Origin: Megaleporinus macrocephalus
Taxonomy: Eukaryota; Chordata; Actinopteri; Characiformes; Anostomidae
Length of the DNA: 64,000 nt
Reading direction: 5' to 3'
NCBI GenBank assembly: GCA_021613375.1
Contig: CM038711.1
Coordinates: 18,105,194 to 18,169,193 of the forward strand
The first letter of the stretch is position 1. Every line of letters begins with the position of its first letter. Positions 14,843 to 28,500 of the stretch are shown in pieces. The notes beneath the pieces are model-generated. The model did not search any database. It saw nothing but the letters and a program-made list of their open reading frames with translations, and was not told the DNA's origin. The position numbers and the translations under genes are program-made.

Positions 14843-15110
14843 CATATTCAAACTGATATTTTTTACGCCTCTTTAGAATTGAATTTGCATGCCTGGTTAT
14901 GTAAAGGTTTTAAAATATAAAACAGTTACCTGCCAATTTGAATGGCATTACCTTTGCTGTCTAAAAGAGTGGCTGGTCCTGTTTTAGTGGTTTATAACAA
15001 GAGACACTATAGAATAGGTCTATAATCAGAAGTACACAGGGGCTATATTTCAACTTGCAGTTTAAGCCATGAAATACCTTACAGGGTCATAACTGTAGTG
15101 CACACTTACT
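14843..15110. repeat. 268-bp direct duplication, copy 1 (with flanking 26-bp direct repeats)
   Basis: This copy is collinear with 15802-16069, with no indels and only about three mismatches (aagagac/tagaaac and atttcaac/atttgaac). It is flanked by a 26-bp direct repeat (14822-14847 and 15110-15135, containing ttgttgttgtcttaggtctc) that copy 2 lacks. This suggests copy 1 is the insertion. Confidence 0.9.
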
Positions 15111-15801
15111 TTTGTTGTTGTCTTAGGTCTCATATGCAGTATAATTTATTTGTGTATTTGTTTTTAATAAATATGTTTTTTTATTTGCTTACAAAATGTT
15201 TAACATTAACATTGTTTAACATTCCTTTTTAACATCGTTCTGGTCCCAGGACAAAAATCACTGAAGGTACATCAGAAATACAAGGGAGTATAAAAAATAT
15301 AATGTAATGAATGATTTAACAGCTAATTTGAGATAAAGTATTCAGTGTGGTGCTTCATGTGAACACCACTGTGTAATTGTGTGATTTCTCTTTTGAATAC
15401 TTAAACACTTCCCATGTCTGTGATTGAAAGCTTGCTTGTTAGCTATATCTGATTATATTTCCAGACGTGAATGAGCACCCAGTATGGTAATGACAGAGGA
15501 TAGCTGTAGCACAATGCACTGTTTGCAGTGTATACATGAATGTTTTAGGCTTTATCCAGATGTACAAGCACTACTTAGATTAATTATAGTCTTCATACTA
15601 CGGTGTCAGAGACATTAGCATTGCTTACACAAATATCGAACTAGCAAGACTGAATTTCAGTTGGAATTAGTAGAAAACTTCCTCGTAACATCCACATGCA
15701 GTTAACTGAAGGGGAAGGGCGCATTCACAGCTGTCAATGCACCGTGGCAGCATAAATGCAGCGTGTAAATGTATTTTCCCCAAAGCTTAACTGAGGGTGC
15801 A

Positions 15802-16069
15802 CATATTCAAACTGATATTTTTTACGCCTCTTTAGAATTGAATTTGCATGCCTGGTTATGTAAAGGTTTTAAAATATAAAACAGTTACCTGCCAATTTGA
15901 ATGGCATTACCTTTGCTGTCTAAAAGAGTGGCTGGTCCTGTTTTAGTGGTTTATAACTAGAAACACTATAGAATAGGTCTATAATCAGAAGTACACAGGG
16001 GCTATATTTGAACTTGCAGTTTAAGCCATGAAATACCTTACAGGGTCATAACTGTAGTGCACACTTACT
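15802..16069. repeat. 268-bp direct duplication, copy 2 (probable source)
   Basis: It starts catattcaaactg and ends cacacttact. It has no flanking direct repeat, which fits its being the template for the copy 959 bases upstream. Confidence 0.9.
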
Positions 16070-17454
16070 GAAGCTTTTTCTAACCACAGAACCTACTGAG
16101 AAATGCTCCTGTGCATGTCATCCCTATTTTGACAACAACATATGTCTTGAAAATAGAGTGAGCCGAAATAACAATGTCTTCTTATGTTTCTTTCTGGTTC
16201 TCTCTCCTGATGAAGCTCCCCAATGTGCATCAGTAACCAAGACCACACCCATGTAAAAGGGGGGGAAACTTTGGAATTGCACTGTAGCACCCCTAGCTTC
16301 TACCCAGCAGTGCCCTCTGCCTAGCACCTGCGCTTTGATTCATAACAACTCGTACCAGGGTGGAAGTTTGCCCGCTCTCAATAGCATGTCTCATTGATCG
16401 CTCTCGATAACTTTGTGTAGGTTCTCAGGGCCTCACTGTAGACTCGCTTTCCGCTGGGTTCCATTTATATTGATCGCCTGCAGACGACGGAGAGTTACAT
16501 AAACACACCATGAGCCGCAGCCCTCCTGCTGCATGCAGGCGCTTCCCTCGGACTTACAGTCAAGCTCATACAAGTCAGACAGCCTCCGCCCCAACCTTGT
16601 TTTCACTGTTGCTCTTCACGACAAGAGCTGGGGGGCTGTGTGAATGTGAGAAATAAAGGAGTGCATTGTTGCCCTGCAGTCCTGAAGATACTTTTAACTT
16701 CTCAAAGATAAACGAACCCTAAGTGACTGGCTGACAGACGGGTTCAGGAGATGCGTGCTATCCAAATGAGTTCAACAGGCAAACGCTTATGTGCACTAAC
16801 CCATAATACATTGGCATGCTTTTTGGCTGCTCAACAAATTCTACAAAAATATTGTGTTATACCTGATTAAGCTAAAATACCACATTACCCTTTCACCTTG
16901 TCAGCCTGTACAGTGGAAGTGAACGCAAAAGACAACAAAGCTGTCGTTGTTCTGAGGCTGTATGATGAGGAGCTCACGTCTGTAGATTTCCTCATATACC
17001 AGTGCATACCAAGTTTTCCTTGTGTTTTAATACTATACTGTCTTTTTAAATGGCAGACCTCATGATGGTGAACTTAATTAGAGGTGTGTGCAGACTCCAC
17101 CAATGAGTGAAAAGGAAGATTTTTTTTGGCTTATTCTGTGGCAATGACAAATTACTGAGCACGATTGAGTGCTTATATTTAGCAGGAGTTGATCCATAAT
17201 AAGGGTCAAGCCCACACTACTGGGCAGTAATGAAAGTGATCACATGTCAGCACTGCTCTGGGACATAGCAGAGCTTTAGTCAGGTCAGAAACCTTTGGCT
17301 CAAAGAGACTTCAGCACATGTTTACTCTTTCACTTTTGACTTGTTTTTCTCCCAAAAGATAATTTTTTTTGTCTGACATGACAAAAACATTATGGTTTTG
17401 TTGTGGATTTTAAAGTCAGGATTATTTGTAGGGCTTACAAAGTCTTATTACATG

Positions 17455-17760
17455 TACATTACCGTGCAAAAATCAAGGACCATCTTTCATTTGTTCCAGT
17501 CAAAACGGCTATGAATTGATTCATTTTTGCGTAGGGAAGGGGAAGCAGACCATCAAGACTGCCACCACCAGATAAAAAGGAGTTTACATCTTTGAGAGAG
17601 AGGAGAAAGTTAAGCTCTACTCTAGCTTTAAATCTGAAACCTGAAACACTTGTGTTTGAAAGGATATGTAGCTTACAGGAAGCCCACACTGAGAAAGAAA
17701 TAAAGAACAAAATTTTCTAATCAAACAAAGTGGCCACTCCAGCTCTCAGCATTGCTGAAT
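17455..17760 (+). repeat. Interspersed repeat (GTGCAAAAATCAAGGACC type)
   Basis: It starts accgtgcaaaaatcaaggac and contains gagaggagaaagttaagctc and aatcaaacaaagtggccact. A similar core sits at about 10990-11215, and an inverted relative at 21225-21600. It resembles widespread fish DNA-transposon remnants; the family name is not established here. Confidence 0.55.
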
Positions 17761-18428
17761 ATGATTGGATGTACTTGGATCACTTACACTTACATATAAC
17801 AGCACAAGAACATTCAAACTATAAATGTTATATTCAAGTGTGTATATATAGTAAAATAAGGGTTATACCAACACCACCCCTTAAGCTGAACAGCCCCGAT
17901 TTGCTGATTGTAACTCATACAACGGATAGAAATGAGATGAAGCTGAAATTAGCCTGTGTGTAACTGCTGCACTATTTGGTGGAAATTTCATTTGAAAGCT
18001 TACATCAACCTCAAGAGATTATCAGATTCAGTTTGTTAATACAATACTGGCTAACACAACAGACAACCCTTCAGACTTAGTTTACCTAATGTTTTTACAA
18101 TTGTCAGATATGAAAAATGTAAGGATGGACTGCACCAACACGAACTGCATAAAACCACGGCATGAAAAAGCTAGTTAAGGAGGATGAGGAGATATCTGAG
18201 AAGAAGTGCAGTAGGAAACGTTGACAAGGCGTTTAATTTACTTAGCTAATGTTAGCATGATTTGTAGCATATTGACTGTCATGGTTGTCATATTTAAGAT
18301 GAACTTGAGTTTTTGTTTTATCTCTATCAAGCCACCTCAGTAGTTTCACAGTGTAGCAAATAATGAGAGGAGTGACAAATGAAGATAAAATGCACAGATT
18401 TTTATAAAAAGTTATATTGCGTGAAGGC

Positions 18429-18430
<2 letters not shown>

Positions 18431-18520
<90 letters not shown>
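18431..18520. repeat. Compound (TA)n(TG)n microsatellite
   Basis: About 28 bases of TA pass without a break into about 62 bases of TG. Confidence 0.95.
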
Positions 18521-18521
<1 letters not shown>

Positions 18522-19386
18522 CTGAAGAAATACTAGAAAAGTGGAGGAGTTTCAGATGGGCTGGTCGATCTTAATATGGACCTTACATTTTGACATTGTA
18601 TTAAAACAAACCTTTGTGTGTTGGGCCTATGCATGTGTTTGTGTACACATGTAGAGTTTAAAAACCTTAACGGAGCTTGACTGATGGTATACCAAGCAAA
18701 TAATCCTTGCTTGAACTCTCTGTGCTCCCTCCAGCCACAATACACACCCAGTCCCCTTCGCACACAAATATTCTACTGTATATTATGTACTGTTTATTTA
18801 AAACTCATTTTATGTCAGAAATAGCAGGCACGGAATGGCCTCCGGTGAAACGGCTTTTGGAACAGCACGTTCCTCTCGTTTAAGATTGTAATTGCTGTAT
18901 GAGGACACGGCATTCTGTGCTGCAGACAGGAGACTGAGGCCCACTGTGTCATGTGTAGACATGGCTCTGAGATGTTGGGGCCCAGTTTCTCCATTACGGC
19001 TCCCGTTAAATCAAAGAAGACATTAATCAGAATCAGTATGATAAAGTGAGAATTATCAGCATGGGCTTTTTGAGATAAATAGCCAAGTTTATAACGTGAC
19101 AACATTCGAAGTGTGCCTGCCAGGGCTGCTATTAAAATGTTACATTTCAGTTCTAGTTGAGCAGCTGTTGCTTTCTAATGAAACCGGTGATTGACGTTTC
19201 ATTAGAAACCATCTATGTCTAATTTTTCTTTTTTTTTTCTCCCCCGTCAGGTTTGTTTGAAACAAGCATTTAACAAACTCAGTGTGCAACAGCACGGAGA
19301 ATCACATATGTTGTGAGAGATTTTGTAAGACAATTTGATGTTTCAGAGAAGTTTTTTTTACACTGTGCAATTCTCGCTCCTTACAG

Positions 19387-19514
19387 TACATCAAGATTCC
19401 TGCTCCCACTGTGGACTCCTCAGATGCTCTGCGTGTCTTTTCCTTCTACCTGTCCAGTGACAGCAAGGATAAACCTCAAGCCAGCTTTGACTGTATTCAT
19501 CAGTATGTCTCAGG
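19387..19514 (+). CDS. ell3: ELL-family gene, first recognisable exon
   Basis: The acceptor ctccttacag precedes it and the donor gtaagc follows. It enters in phase 0 and leaves two bases of a glycine codon. It encodes [12 protein letters not shown], then FSFYLSS and [10 protein letters not shown], matching the ELL FSFYLSN / SFDCIQQYVSS segment. Confidence 0.9.
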
Positions 19515-22500
19515 GTAAGCAACACGTCACTCAAATCTGCTTATGTGTGATCAGTGAAAACTCTGAATGTTAATATTCGGATTGTAAATATCCGAACTCA
19601 CAATGATTAGATTTTAAATTCTTAAAAAAATCATGAAGTGTTTTTCTTTTACATTAATTTGATTTATATTTTGGTATAAGAACTACTTTAGAATCACATC
19701 TTGTACACAAATACGACAAATAAGACTGTCTTGAAATGAATATGGCCTGCACAACCTGGTCTAGTTACAGCGGGTTGCACTATAAAATATACAGTTTTTT
19801 TTTCTCCAAAGATTATTTACTTTTGTTATATTTTTATATATTTGGATGGGCGGTTAATTGAGGTAGTCCTGTTTCAATTGGATGGTAATGTGCATATAAT
19901 TGCCTGGGCATATTACAATAATCATATGCATGTTTAAAAGTAAAGGCTTCTCTCAAATGCTCATTTATGTATAGGCTATATTTGTGTTGCGGAGGCTTTA
20001 GTGTGTGAGTACAAACATTTTACTGACCCTTGGACCCAAGTTGCATCACAGAGTTCAGTCTTTTTTCCCTCCCCTGGCCTGAGTGACACTGATCTGTTGG
20101 TTCTGGAGCTCAAAGGAGGCTTGTGGGCTCCACAATACTTTGCTTGTCTTACAAAAAGAATAGCTGTACATAGGTTTGTGGGAAAGAGGATGCTGGTTGA
20201 GGGCATTAGTCATAAATTAGTCACCGACTTTCCGGTCGAACTGTGCACAATAGGCACAACTGTGCCACAGATGCACTTGAAGAAGATGAGAAAAAACAAG
20301 GAGAACAGCGAAAAATGAAGCCAGGGAGCAGAAGTTCAGTGTTCCAACAGACGTTTCAGATTTAAATGCAACTTTGATTACACCACGCTTTTGACTGACA
20401 TCTAGCTGAAATTGTGCAACAGTTAAACTCTAATATGAAAGCTAATATGACTTTAGTAATCAGAGCTATTAGAATAAATGTGAGGGTTTAAATAACTTCA
20501 GAAATGTCTTTACATATTTTGGTAGTTGTAAGTTGAAATAGGTGTGCAAGAAAAGATAATATACAGAGCAGCAATACTTCAGGATCACTGTGTTGCCCTT
20601 TATTGTTAAAACTACTGAAGCCATAAGCATTAACTACCTTATTTCCATGATCTCCGTTCTCCTCAGGGATGGCAGGGACCACCTGGAGGGCCAGGGCAGT
20701 ATTCAGGACAAGATCACAGTGTGTGCCACCGATGACTCCTATCAGATGACCCGTGAGCGCATGTCCCAAGTGGAGAAAGACATCTGGAGTCGATCAGCTA
20801 TCGAGATCAAACCTGGAGCCACGCATCCGAGTAAGGAGAGACCCCTGCCCTACACTTTCCGTACCTACACACACACACACACACACTGTTGCAGTGAGGG
20901 AAATCATCTCCATCTCAACTTCTGGCATCAACGCCTCTGTCACACCTACAGCTACAACTACAGCAGGATAACAAATAAGGCCATGTGTTACAATAATTTT
21001 TATGTGCTTAAGGAGTTGTTAGGCACAACACAAGACAGAGTGAATAATGAGTGTTTTGAATGGAGTATTTTATACACAATATAGCTTATAGAGTATTGTC
21101 AGAACATCCTCAGTATATTGAATTTCAAAACATCTTTTAACAGGAAATGATACAGTTCAAATAACAAATAATTCAATTATACATTGTTATATTGTTATTA
21201 TACATGTTCAATATTTAGTGTGTCCACCTTCATTACTTTTTTTCTTTCAGTTGCTGTAGGTATATTTTTCCAAACATCCAAAAATCAGTCTGGTTTCTTG
21301 CATTTCCTGCCTTTTTTTCCAAGTAATTCTAAACATATTCCGTGATTCTGGGGTGGACATTGTTTTAGGAACACCTGCAACGGCTTTTTTGTGATTGTCA
21401 GATTTTCCTTTTCTCACTGAGGCCTTTTTGAAAGCAATTTATTCTTTCAGGCCCATAGCATTGAGTTGTTTTCTCACAGTGGAGAGAGGGAGAGAAGCAG
21501 ATGTCGGATCTAAAACTTGAATTGATTAATGTACCTAATTGACATTTAGGTCAATAAAAAATGAAAGGTGGTCTCTGGCTTTTGCACAGTAATATATGTG
21601 TGTTGCATTTCACAAAGGCTTCATAAGTGGCTCAGTCAGACAGGTTTTAGGACTGGAACTATGTGTATTTTTTCCAGCCAATACCTTTTACTCTGATGAT
21701 GGCAAGTTAGGCCAGTCTGGTAAACAGGTTAGTTTGCAACTGATCAAGAAACCTTTGTTTGTGGTGGGATCTTCTGCCCCTTCTGTTTTTGACCCTCATC
21801 CACACACTACACAGGCATGGAGCCAGAGAACCTGCTCCATTAATGTGATTGAGATTGCCGGAAGTATGCACTAACAAGTCTCATGCTGTGCGGATGAAGC
21901 TGAGCCTGGGATTTTAATTACTGTGGCTGGGAATCAATTAGGTTTTCATCTGCAGAAATGCTGAATTATACATGGGGGCTCTCTCTGAAGCGAAGTCCAC
22001 AATTTCCCCCAGAGGAGGTTGAAAGGGACAAGATTTGGCCTTGTGTGTCTGGAACGGCTTTACGCACGCTGTCTGGCAAGAGGGGCATGACGAGAGTTTT
22101 GCTTCTTTGTATTATGTCCTAATTCAGAATGTGTAATGTGTTTAGTATGAGATGTTCTGGCTTTTACTTTGTGAGACTAGCAGGTCTTGTTATCAAAGTA
22201 AGGATTGATTTGCTCACTGTGCAAGTTCCAGCAGCACACAGTGGGGTGGTGGGGGGTGGGGGGGAACTGAGGTACAGAGAACTGAGGTAATTTTTTATGC
22301 TGTAGTCCTGCTCAGGCAGAAATAAAAGGGTCGCAAGCAAACAAGCCTGTTGCGGTGGTGCACTGTATTTCTGTGGTAAAGTAATGGCACACTTATCTTC
22401 AAGGAGTTTCTAAATGTAGCTTTTGCAGTCGTAGATCTTTGAGCAGAATGATCCCAAATGTATGGCAGGTATTCCAGAGGAGGCTTGATTATAGAGGCAT

Positions 22501-25500
22501 CGTGGACTGGGAGGTGTACGGCAGATCAACAGATATTTCAGTCTTTTACAGTGTTTGTTTGTGCCCAGTGTTTTGTGCCACATTTGTTTTTGTTTGTTTT
22601 GTCTTACTTGCATTAGTGTGGTTTAACGTAGCAAAATCAGTTTTATTCCAGTTTTATAGTTTTCAAACCTTGCTTTATCTTTTAGAATTAAACAGATCTT
22701 TTGTTACTGTGCTTTTAGGACTGAACTGTGTAAAGGATGTTTTGTTTTGATTGGCTGCCATGTTCTGTGCTTCATTTAAAAAGCAGCCCACTTAGATCTT
22801 TCCGAACTTTGGCCGATGATAACTACTCACTGACTAATCATGATTGTCTCTGTTTTTGGCATGCTCACAACCAAGATGAACAGGGCTCTAAAAATAACAG
22901 ATTTTCCAAAGGCAGCTTAAACTGAGCTACAAACAACATCCTAAATGTGGAAGAAGTGTGCAAGACTAGTGTCTTAAGTGCACTCTATGCATGTAGTGGT
23001 GTGGATTGTTTTGTACTGACAGTTTTCCTAAAAGTGTATTTCCTCACTATATATTACCTTATTTACTAGGTTCTTGCCAAGACACAGTCTTATTTACATA
23101 CTACATCAAACTTTTATATGAGTCCTCTTAAAAACTTCCGACTTGACTAAGTACATATGTTGGTCACAGTAATGGAGATTTCTTAAAGGAAAGACGACTG
23201 AGGATGTTGGAATGTGTTTTAGCAGGTTATTTTTTGTATTACCTATTTAGGCGTCAAACGGAATTTCTCTCCAGTTTCTTTGCCAACATCTTGAACTTTG
23301 TAATGCAGAAATATTCCTCTTAAATGGAGACATTGTTTTCTATCAGCGAGGGTCAGTGGTATTGCAGTGTACATTTAAAGTTCTAGTCAGGAACTGGCAG
23401 TCTATGTTTTAGGAACAGTTGAGGCTTTCATAATACTCCTACTTAAAGGCATAATATATATATTTGCTATGCTGTCTCTTAGCAAACATGCAATTGGTTC
23501 TGGACCAGTTGTGTTGTGGATTTGGCAATTCCTGAAGCCTTTTTTAGGGTCTAGCGTTGTGACGTTTGCGACTGTGATTGCATTTTGCTGTTGTGTGTGT
23601 GTAAGTCTGTAGTTCATACTGCTTAAGGGGGATGATGCCATTTAGAGATACTTTCACCACAACAATGAATAAATAAAAACCCTCATTTAAAAAGCACGAG
23701 TTGGAAGGTTCGCAATAGTGTAAATGTTTCTTCATTACATCATGTAATTTTTCTCAACACTTATGCTCTTATTACGTTATTGTAGAAAATAATGCACACA
23801 ATAGGTTGTTTCAAGGTTGTTGAGTTCTACTGTTTAAAGTACCAGTTTAGTTTTTTTATACTCCCAGGCTGTCGCACTACATGCAAAGCAATTACTTGCT
23901 ATAAGTGCAGTCAGAACAGAAGCCCCCTTTGCAGCATAAACGTGTTAATTAACATTACGTAAAGAAGTACACGAGCTCAGGACACGAGGCGTCCACTCTG
24001 CGAACTGGCTGTCCTTCTCCCGCTTTTATGGCAACCTTCAGAGCACGGCTTAAACTACTTAATAAGATTAGGCTTGCTTGATATCTGTCAGCGCTGTCGT
24101 GGCCTCCTGGCTAGCTTCCAGGTGAATTAGTGCACTGGTAAGAAGAGAGAGAGAGAGTGAGAGAGAGAGAGTTCTATTTGAGCTCCTTCAGTTTCCATAG
24201 CTGTGTTGTTTGCACAGGAGAAAGCGCCGTTTACAGTTAAAGCTCTTTCACGCTACCCAGCCTGCTCAGTGCACGGCACCTCTGGAGTACGGGTTCCGGT
24301 GGGCTTGTTTACCCAAAAGCCAAATTTCCAGAAGCACGCCGACATGCACTGTTTGCTCTACTGTATGTGTGACAGACATATGTCATAGCGCTTGTGCTAA
24401 CATCTCCCCCCACCCCTTTGTATCATTCTTTCCCAGTCCTTCCCCAAGTCCCTTTCTCTAATTTCACCATACAAACTCTCTCTGTTTTTTTGCTTTGTTT
24501 CGCATAATGAGAGTTAAGAGATTTGAGTGGATCCAGAGGTGCTGGACTATTTGAATGTTTTTTTTAAGTTGGTGATAAGCAGTAATCCCTCTATTTTTTT
24601 AACTCTATTTTGTCTGAAAACTAGAAAACATTCTAAGAAGACTTCAGAAATACCCCTACCATAAGCATGAATTGTTTCAGAGAAGAATTTGATCATTTGC
24701 TGGTGAAGAGATTAGTTGAGAAATGGTCATTCATGTCCTGTTCGTATGCTGTTTTCTTTTGTGCTTAGGTAAATGTGTTAAGATTAAGAGGAAGCAGGGG
24801 CTGCCAGGGAGCTTTGATGGCGCTAACAGACATTCACCCAGCAACAAGAGGAGCTCAGCGCCCAGTGCGGTGGTCCACAGACCTTTAAGAGAGCGCGTCA
24901 TTCACCTGCTGGCCCTAAAGCCCTACAAGAAACCAGAGCTGCTGCTGTGGCTGGAGCGAGAGAGAGCCAGTCCGAAGGACAAAGCTGACCTGAGCGCTGT
25001 GCTAGAGGAGGTAAAGCACAAACTTATATGCACACAATCACAGACATATAATCTCAACCCCTAAGAACCTTTCAATAGTCCAGATACATAAAAACTACAG
25101 CCCCTATTTTTGTAGCAGTATTGGCAGGCTTGTACAACACCACCTTAACTGAAAGTAAGGGGGAGTGTAGTATATTCACTAACATATACTAAGTAATACT
25201 GAACAGATTTTACCCAGTTTTTCCCCTAATGTTAGTTGTTGCAGTTTCCACTCTTCACTCTCTTTCCACTCTTATTCTTCCCCATCACACCACACACACA
25301 GTAGCTACCAGCCGTGGAGGGTCAGGGCTGAAATGTTTTTCCCCTATTTAGGATTAGTTACTAATACTCAAAGGTGGTAGGGTGGTAGGGTACTGTAGTT
25401 ATTAGTAATTTTCTGATATTTTTACAGACTGTGTGCACCCACATCAGTTAAGATTCTTGTGACTTTTACCCACTTAAAAGATAAGGTTGAAACAACCCCA

Positions 25501-28500
25501 GTTTATATCAATCACATCCAGATTGGAATATTACTAAATATTTCATCATAGCTTGCATAACTGTTCTACCTCAAGTGTATTACCCTGAACATATTAATTT
25601 TATGCAATGTTGACTGTTGGTGGTAAATTCTTGTGCTACTGGGAATGCTAATGACACACTGCATTCACTTAAGACAGCTAGGTAGTTACAGTAAACAAAA
25701 TTATGTTATACCTAGGATCCACTCATAGAAGCGTACTATAACACAAGTTTTCACAGCAACAATTGCATCTAGTCCTACTGCCCTCCCCACTACTTACCGT
25801 GGATCTCCAAATGGCTATGACTAATCTTAACTCAGCACCTCGAAATCGACAGATATAGGCTTCATTCAGCTTCTGCAATAATGGGCGTCTGTACATGCTG
25901 AATGTAATGGAGCTCAGCTGATTTCCTTGCTAAGTTTATTTGCTGCACGTTTCCTGAAGCGTTTAAATTTGGGAGCCCCAGCTCAGTCATCAAAGGGAGA
26001 CTGCGGTCCTGGCGGCAGCAATTAGACCATTGCTTTAATTATATTTGGAGGAGAGGATTGTGTTGGGATGGGGGAGGGTTGGGGTGGCTCCACTAAATTT
26101 GCATGGAAGAACTGAACTGCTGTTTTTGGGACACTTTTGCACTTTTTCGTTTGTAATTTTAAAAATCTCTACATATACACTGTGTATCTTAAATCCGTGT
26201 CACATTTTTATAATAGGAGTGATGCTATGCTTTTTGAAGCAAAAAATGATAAAAGGTTAAATTCAGAAAGTAGTTTGAAGGTAGAAGGTTACCATGTGCA
26301 GAGGTTTTGACCTAATCAGCACAATTGTTTTTCTCATCTAATTGAGCCAGACATAGCCTTGTAACATCTCAGCAGGTCCGGTGTGCCATAACAAATGAAT
26401 CAAAGCCGGAACATTTTCTTCTTCTTTCAGGTAGCGAAACTAAACCCCAAAGACCACAGCTTTACTCTGAGGGATGACTTCTACAGGCAGGTTCAGAGGG
26501 ACTGGCCCGGCTACATGGAGGAGGAGAAGCAGCTTATCCACAGGCTTCTAGCCAGGTGGGCAACCCTTTAGCCTTAGTGTTATCAGCCCTGCAGTTGTTA
26601 TTTTCCTAATCCTAGTGCTGGACGTTTACTTTGAGTTTGCATTGGCGCTATGTCCTTTTATTCTGGCTTAAGTAAATATAACAGCTGTTTTTGTATGGAA
26701 ACATCTATGAGCCCTCAAGGCATATCTGGGTTTGACCTCCTAAGCTTCCGTAATGGGAAGATTGCTTCAGTTGAGTATTGGGTGCTGCTGAAGGTTTGTG
26801 AAAGCCCCATCGTTCGCACCGCTGGCCCTTGTAGTCTGGCCTCCGAAGTCGAGTGTGCTGACATGCTGAGGGGCCCTGTTAAATTCCTAACCGAGCACAG
26901 ATGATCCGGTTAATAGGCCTGTCAGAGCAATAGGCTGCACAGTTCAACACGCCATTGTCGAGTGGAATTATGCTGAGGGCTTCTGAAACAGCAGCGTTCA
27001 GCCAAGAAACAACAGGGGAAACGGCATCACCTGCCTTAAATTCCCTATCCTGCCAAAAAAAAGAGATTTTGGCAGTGGCGCCATTCGGGAGAGTTGCCAC
27101 ACTTGTGTTGACTGGCCGTACATATGACTTTCTCCTCCGATTCCACCTCTATCTACCATTTTTCAGGAGCAGGGCCAGGAGGGAGGCAATGGTGTCCTGC
27201 CACAACTTTCACAGCGTACATGGATTTTTAAAACCCCTGGAGCTAGGCTTACACAATGTAGCAGGATTTGAAGGAACTTTCATCCACTAATACATTGGCC
27301 AGCCTGTACATTTGCTTTTGAAAGCAGCTGTTTTTTTCCCGCTTGCTTTACCCAATGGTCTCAGTGCGGTTGAGTCAGTGGGTTTCTCAGGTCACAGTAA
27401 GGAGGTTCCAGAACAGGCCACAGGGGAGGAGCGATCCCTTGGTTAGATAATAGGCTGCTCTATCTGAGGAAAGAGCTGTAGGAAGCAGATTGTCAGAGGA
27501 GAGTGTTCGGGGAGAGGGAATGCGTCTGGCACCATTGTTCTCTCTGCTGGACAGCAGCGAAGCCAGTGCCTGCTCCACTGCAGATCTTATCAGCTACCCG
27601 GAAACACACAAGTAGCAGCTGGACTGAGTGTAGCGAGGAAGGAGCAAACTAACAAGCCCTGACATTCTGACTAGGGTGTGGGCATGAACGAGTGTGAAAG
27701 AGCATGCCATGAACGTGTAAGAATTGCACAGCCGAAGCACTTGTGCTGGTATCTCCTAGACATTGGCCTCCTTCGTAGTTAAAAAGCCCAAATGTCTTCC
27801 TGTTTAGTTTTTCAGTTCCCTGAAAGCACAGCATGGCTTGTTTATGACTTTCTGTAAATGCTAACTCTAGCTTCCTTATTACATTCACGCAATGCTGGAT
27901 CAGTGGTGGAGGTTTCCTCTAATGCACAGGGATTGGCTGGTTTGTGTAGAATAACAACATGCACATTTGTCTCTCTAATCCTGCAGAAAGCTTCAGCCTC
28001 TCAGCAGCAGTAGCCAGTTGAAGACCTTCCAGCCCAACAATTCATTCCACAAAACCACAGGGGATTCTCCGTCCCAGCTTAGCCCAGTCAAGAATCTCTC
28101 TGTGGTGAGTATGCACCCATTAAAATAACTGCTGCTTTTTTCTCCATATAGCTTTCAATCGGAATGCCCCAGTGGTGTTACTGTATTATAGCAGAGTCTG
28201 CCCACAGCAGGTGTGTGATCTGTCTTCCTGTAATGTTTAAAAGATTTAGACCTTACACACAAAAAAAACCTGAAATTCTGATCATCGGTTTGAGGAATGA
28301 AAAGGGATTTTTTTCCCCTGTGGAAGAGTTATATGTGGCGCCATCTGCTTTTTATTGATGGAGTTGCTATCAGCAGTTCAGCTCCTCAGGAGCAAATCAG
28401 ACTCCTGACGTACACTGTAGCTGAAATGCTGTGGATACCTGTTAGCATATCGGGTTTTGTATCATCTCTTTCACCTCTACTCCTGTTCCCAGAAACGCCC

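Larger units (their letters stand above)
1..19386. other. Presumed ELL-family 5' intron
   Basis: No convincing exon was found on either strand. The next exon starts in phase 0 at 19387, and the missing ELL N-terminal exons were searched for by their expected ...RPSIxFQGxQG text without success. The stretch holds microsatellites, an hAT-like element (6152), a repeat (10960), the 268-bp duplication and a GC-rich island (about 7000-7960). All open frames here are short and lack family resemblance. Confidence 0.6.
20831..24768 (+). other. ELL-family intron, 3.9 kb
   Basis: Holds a (CA)n tract at about 20869, the inverted repeat at 21225-21600, a non-repetitive segment with homeodomain-like ATTA sites at about 21850-22100, and the (GA)n tract. 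No exon seen. Confidence 0.8.

Noticed and set aside
19313..19573. 86-codon ORF MRDFVRQFD...
   Set aside because: It is in another frame over the first ELL-family exon; the ELL frame matches the family and the splice phases.
20831..21084. Extension of the 20590 open frame beyond the exon
   Set aside because: Runs through a gtaagg donor into a (CA)n tract; the next true exon joins in phase from 24769.
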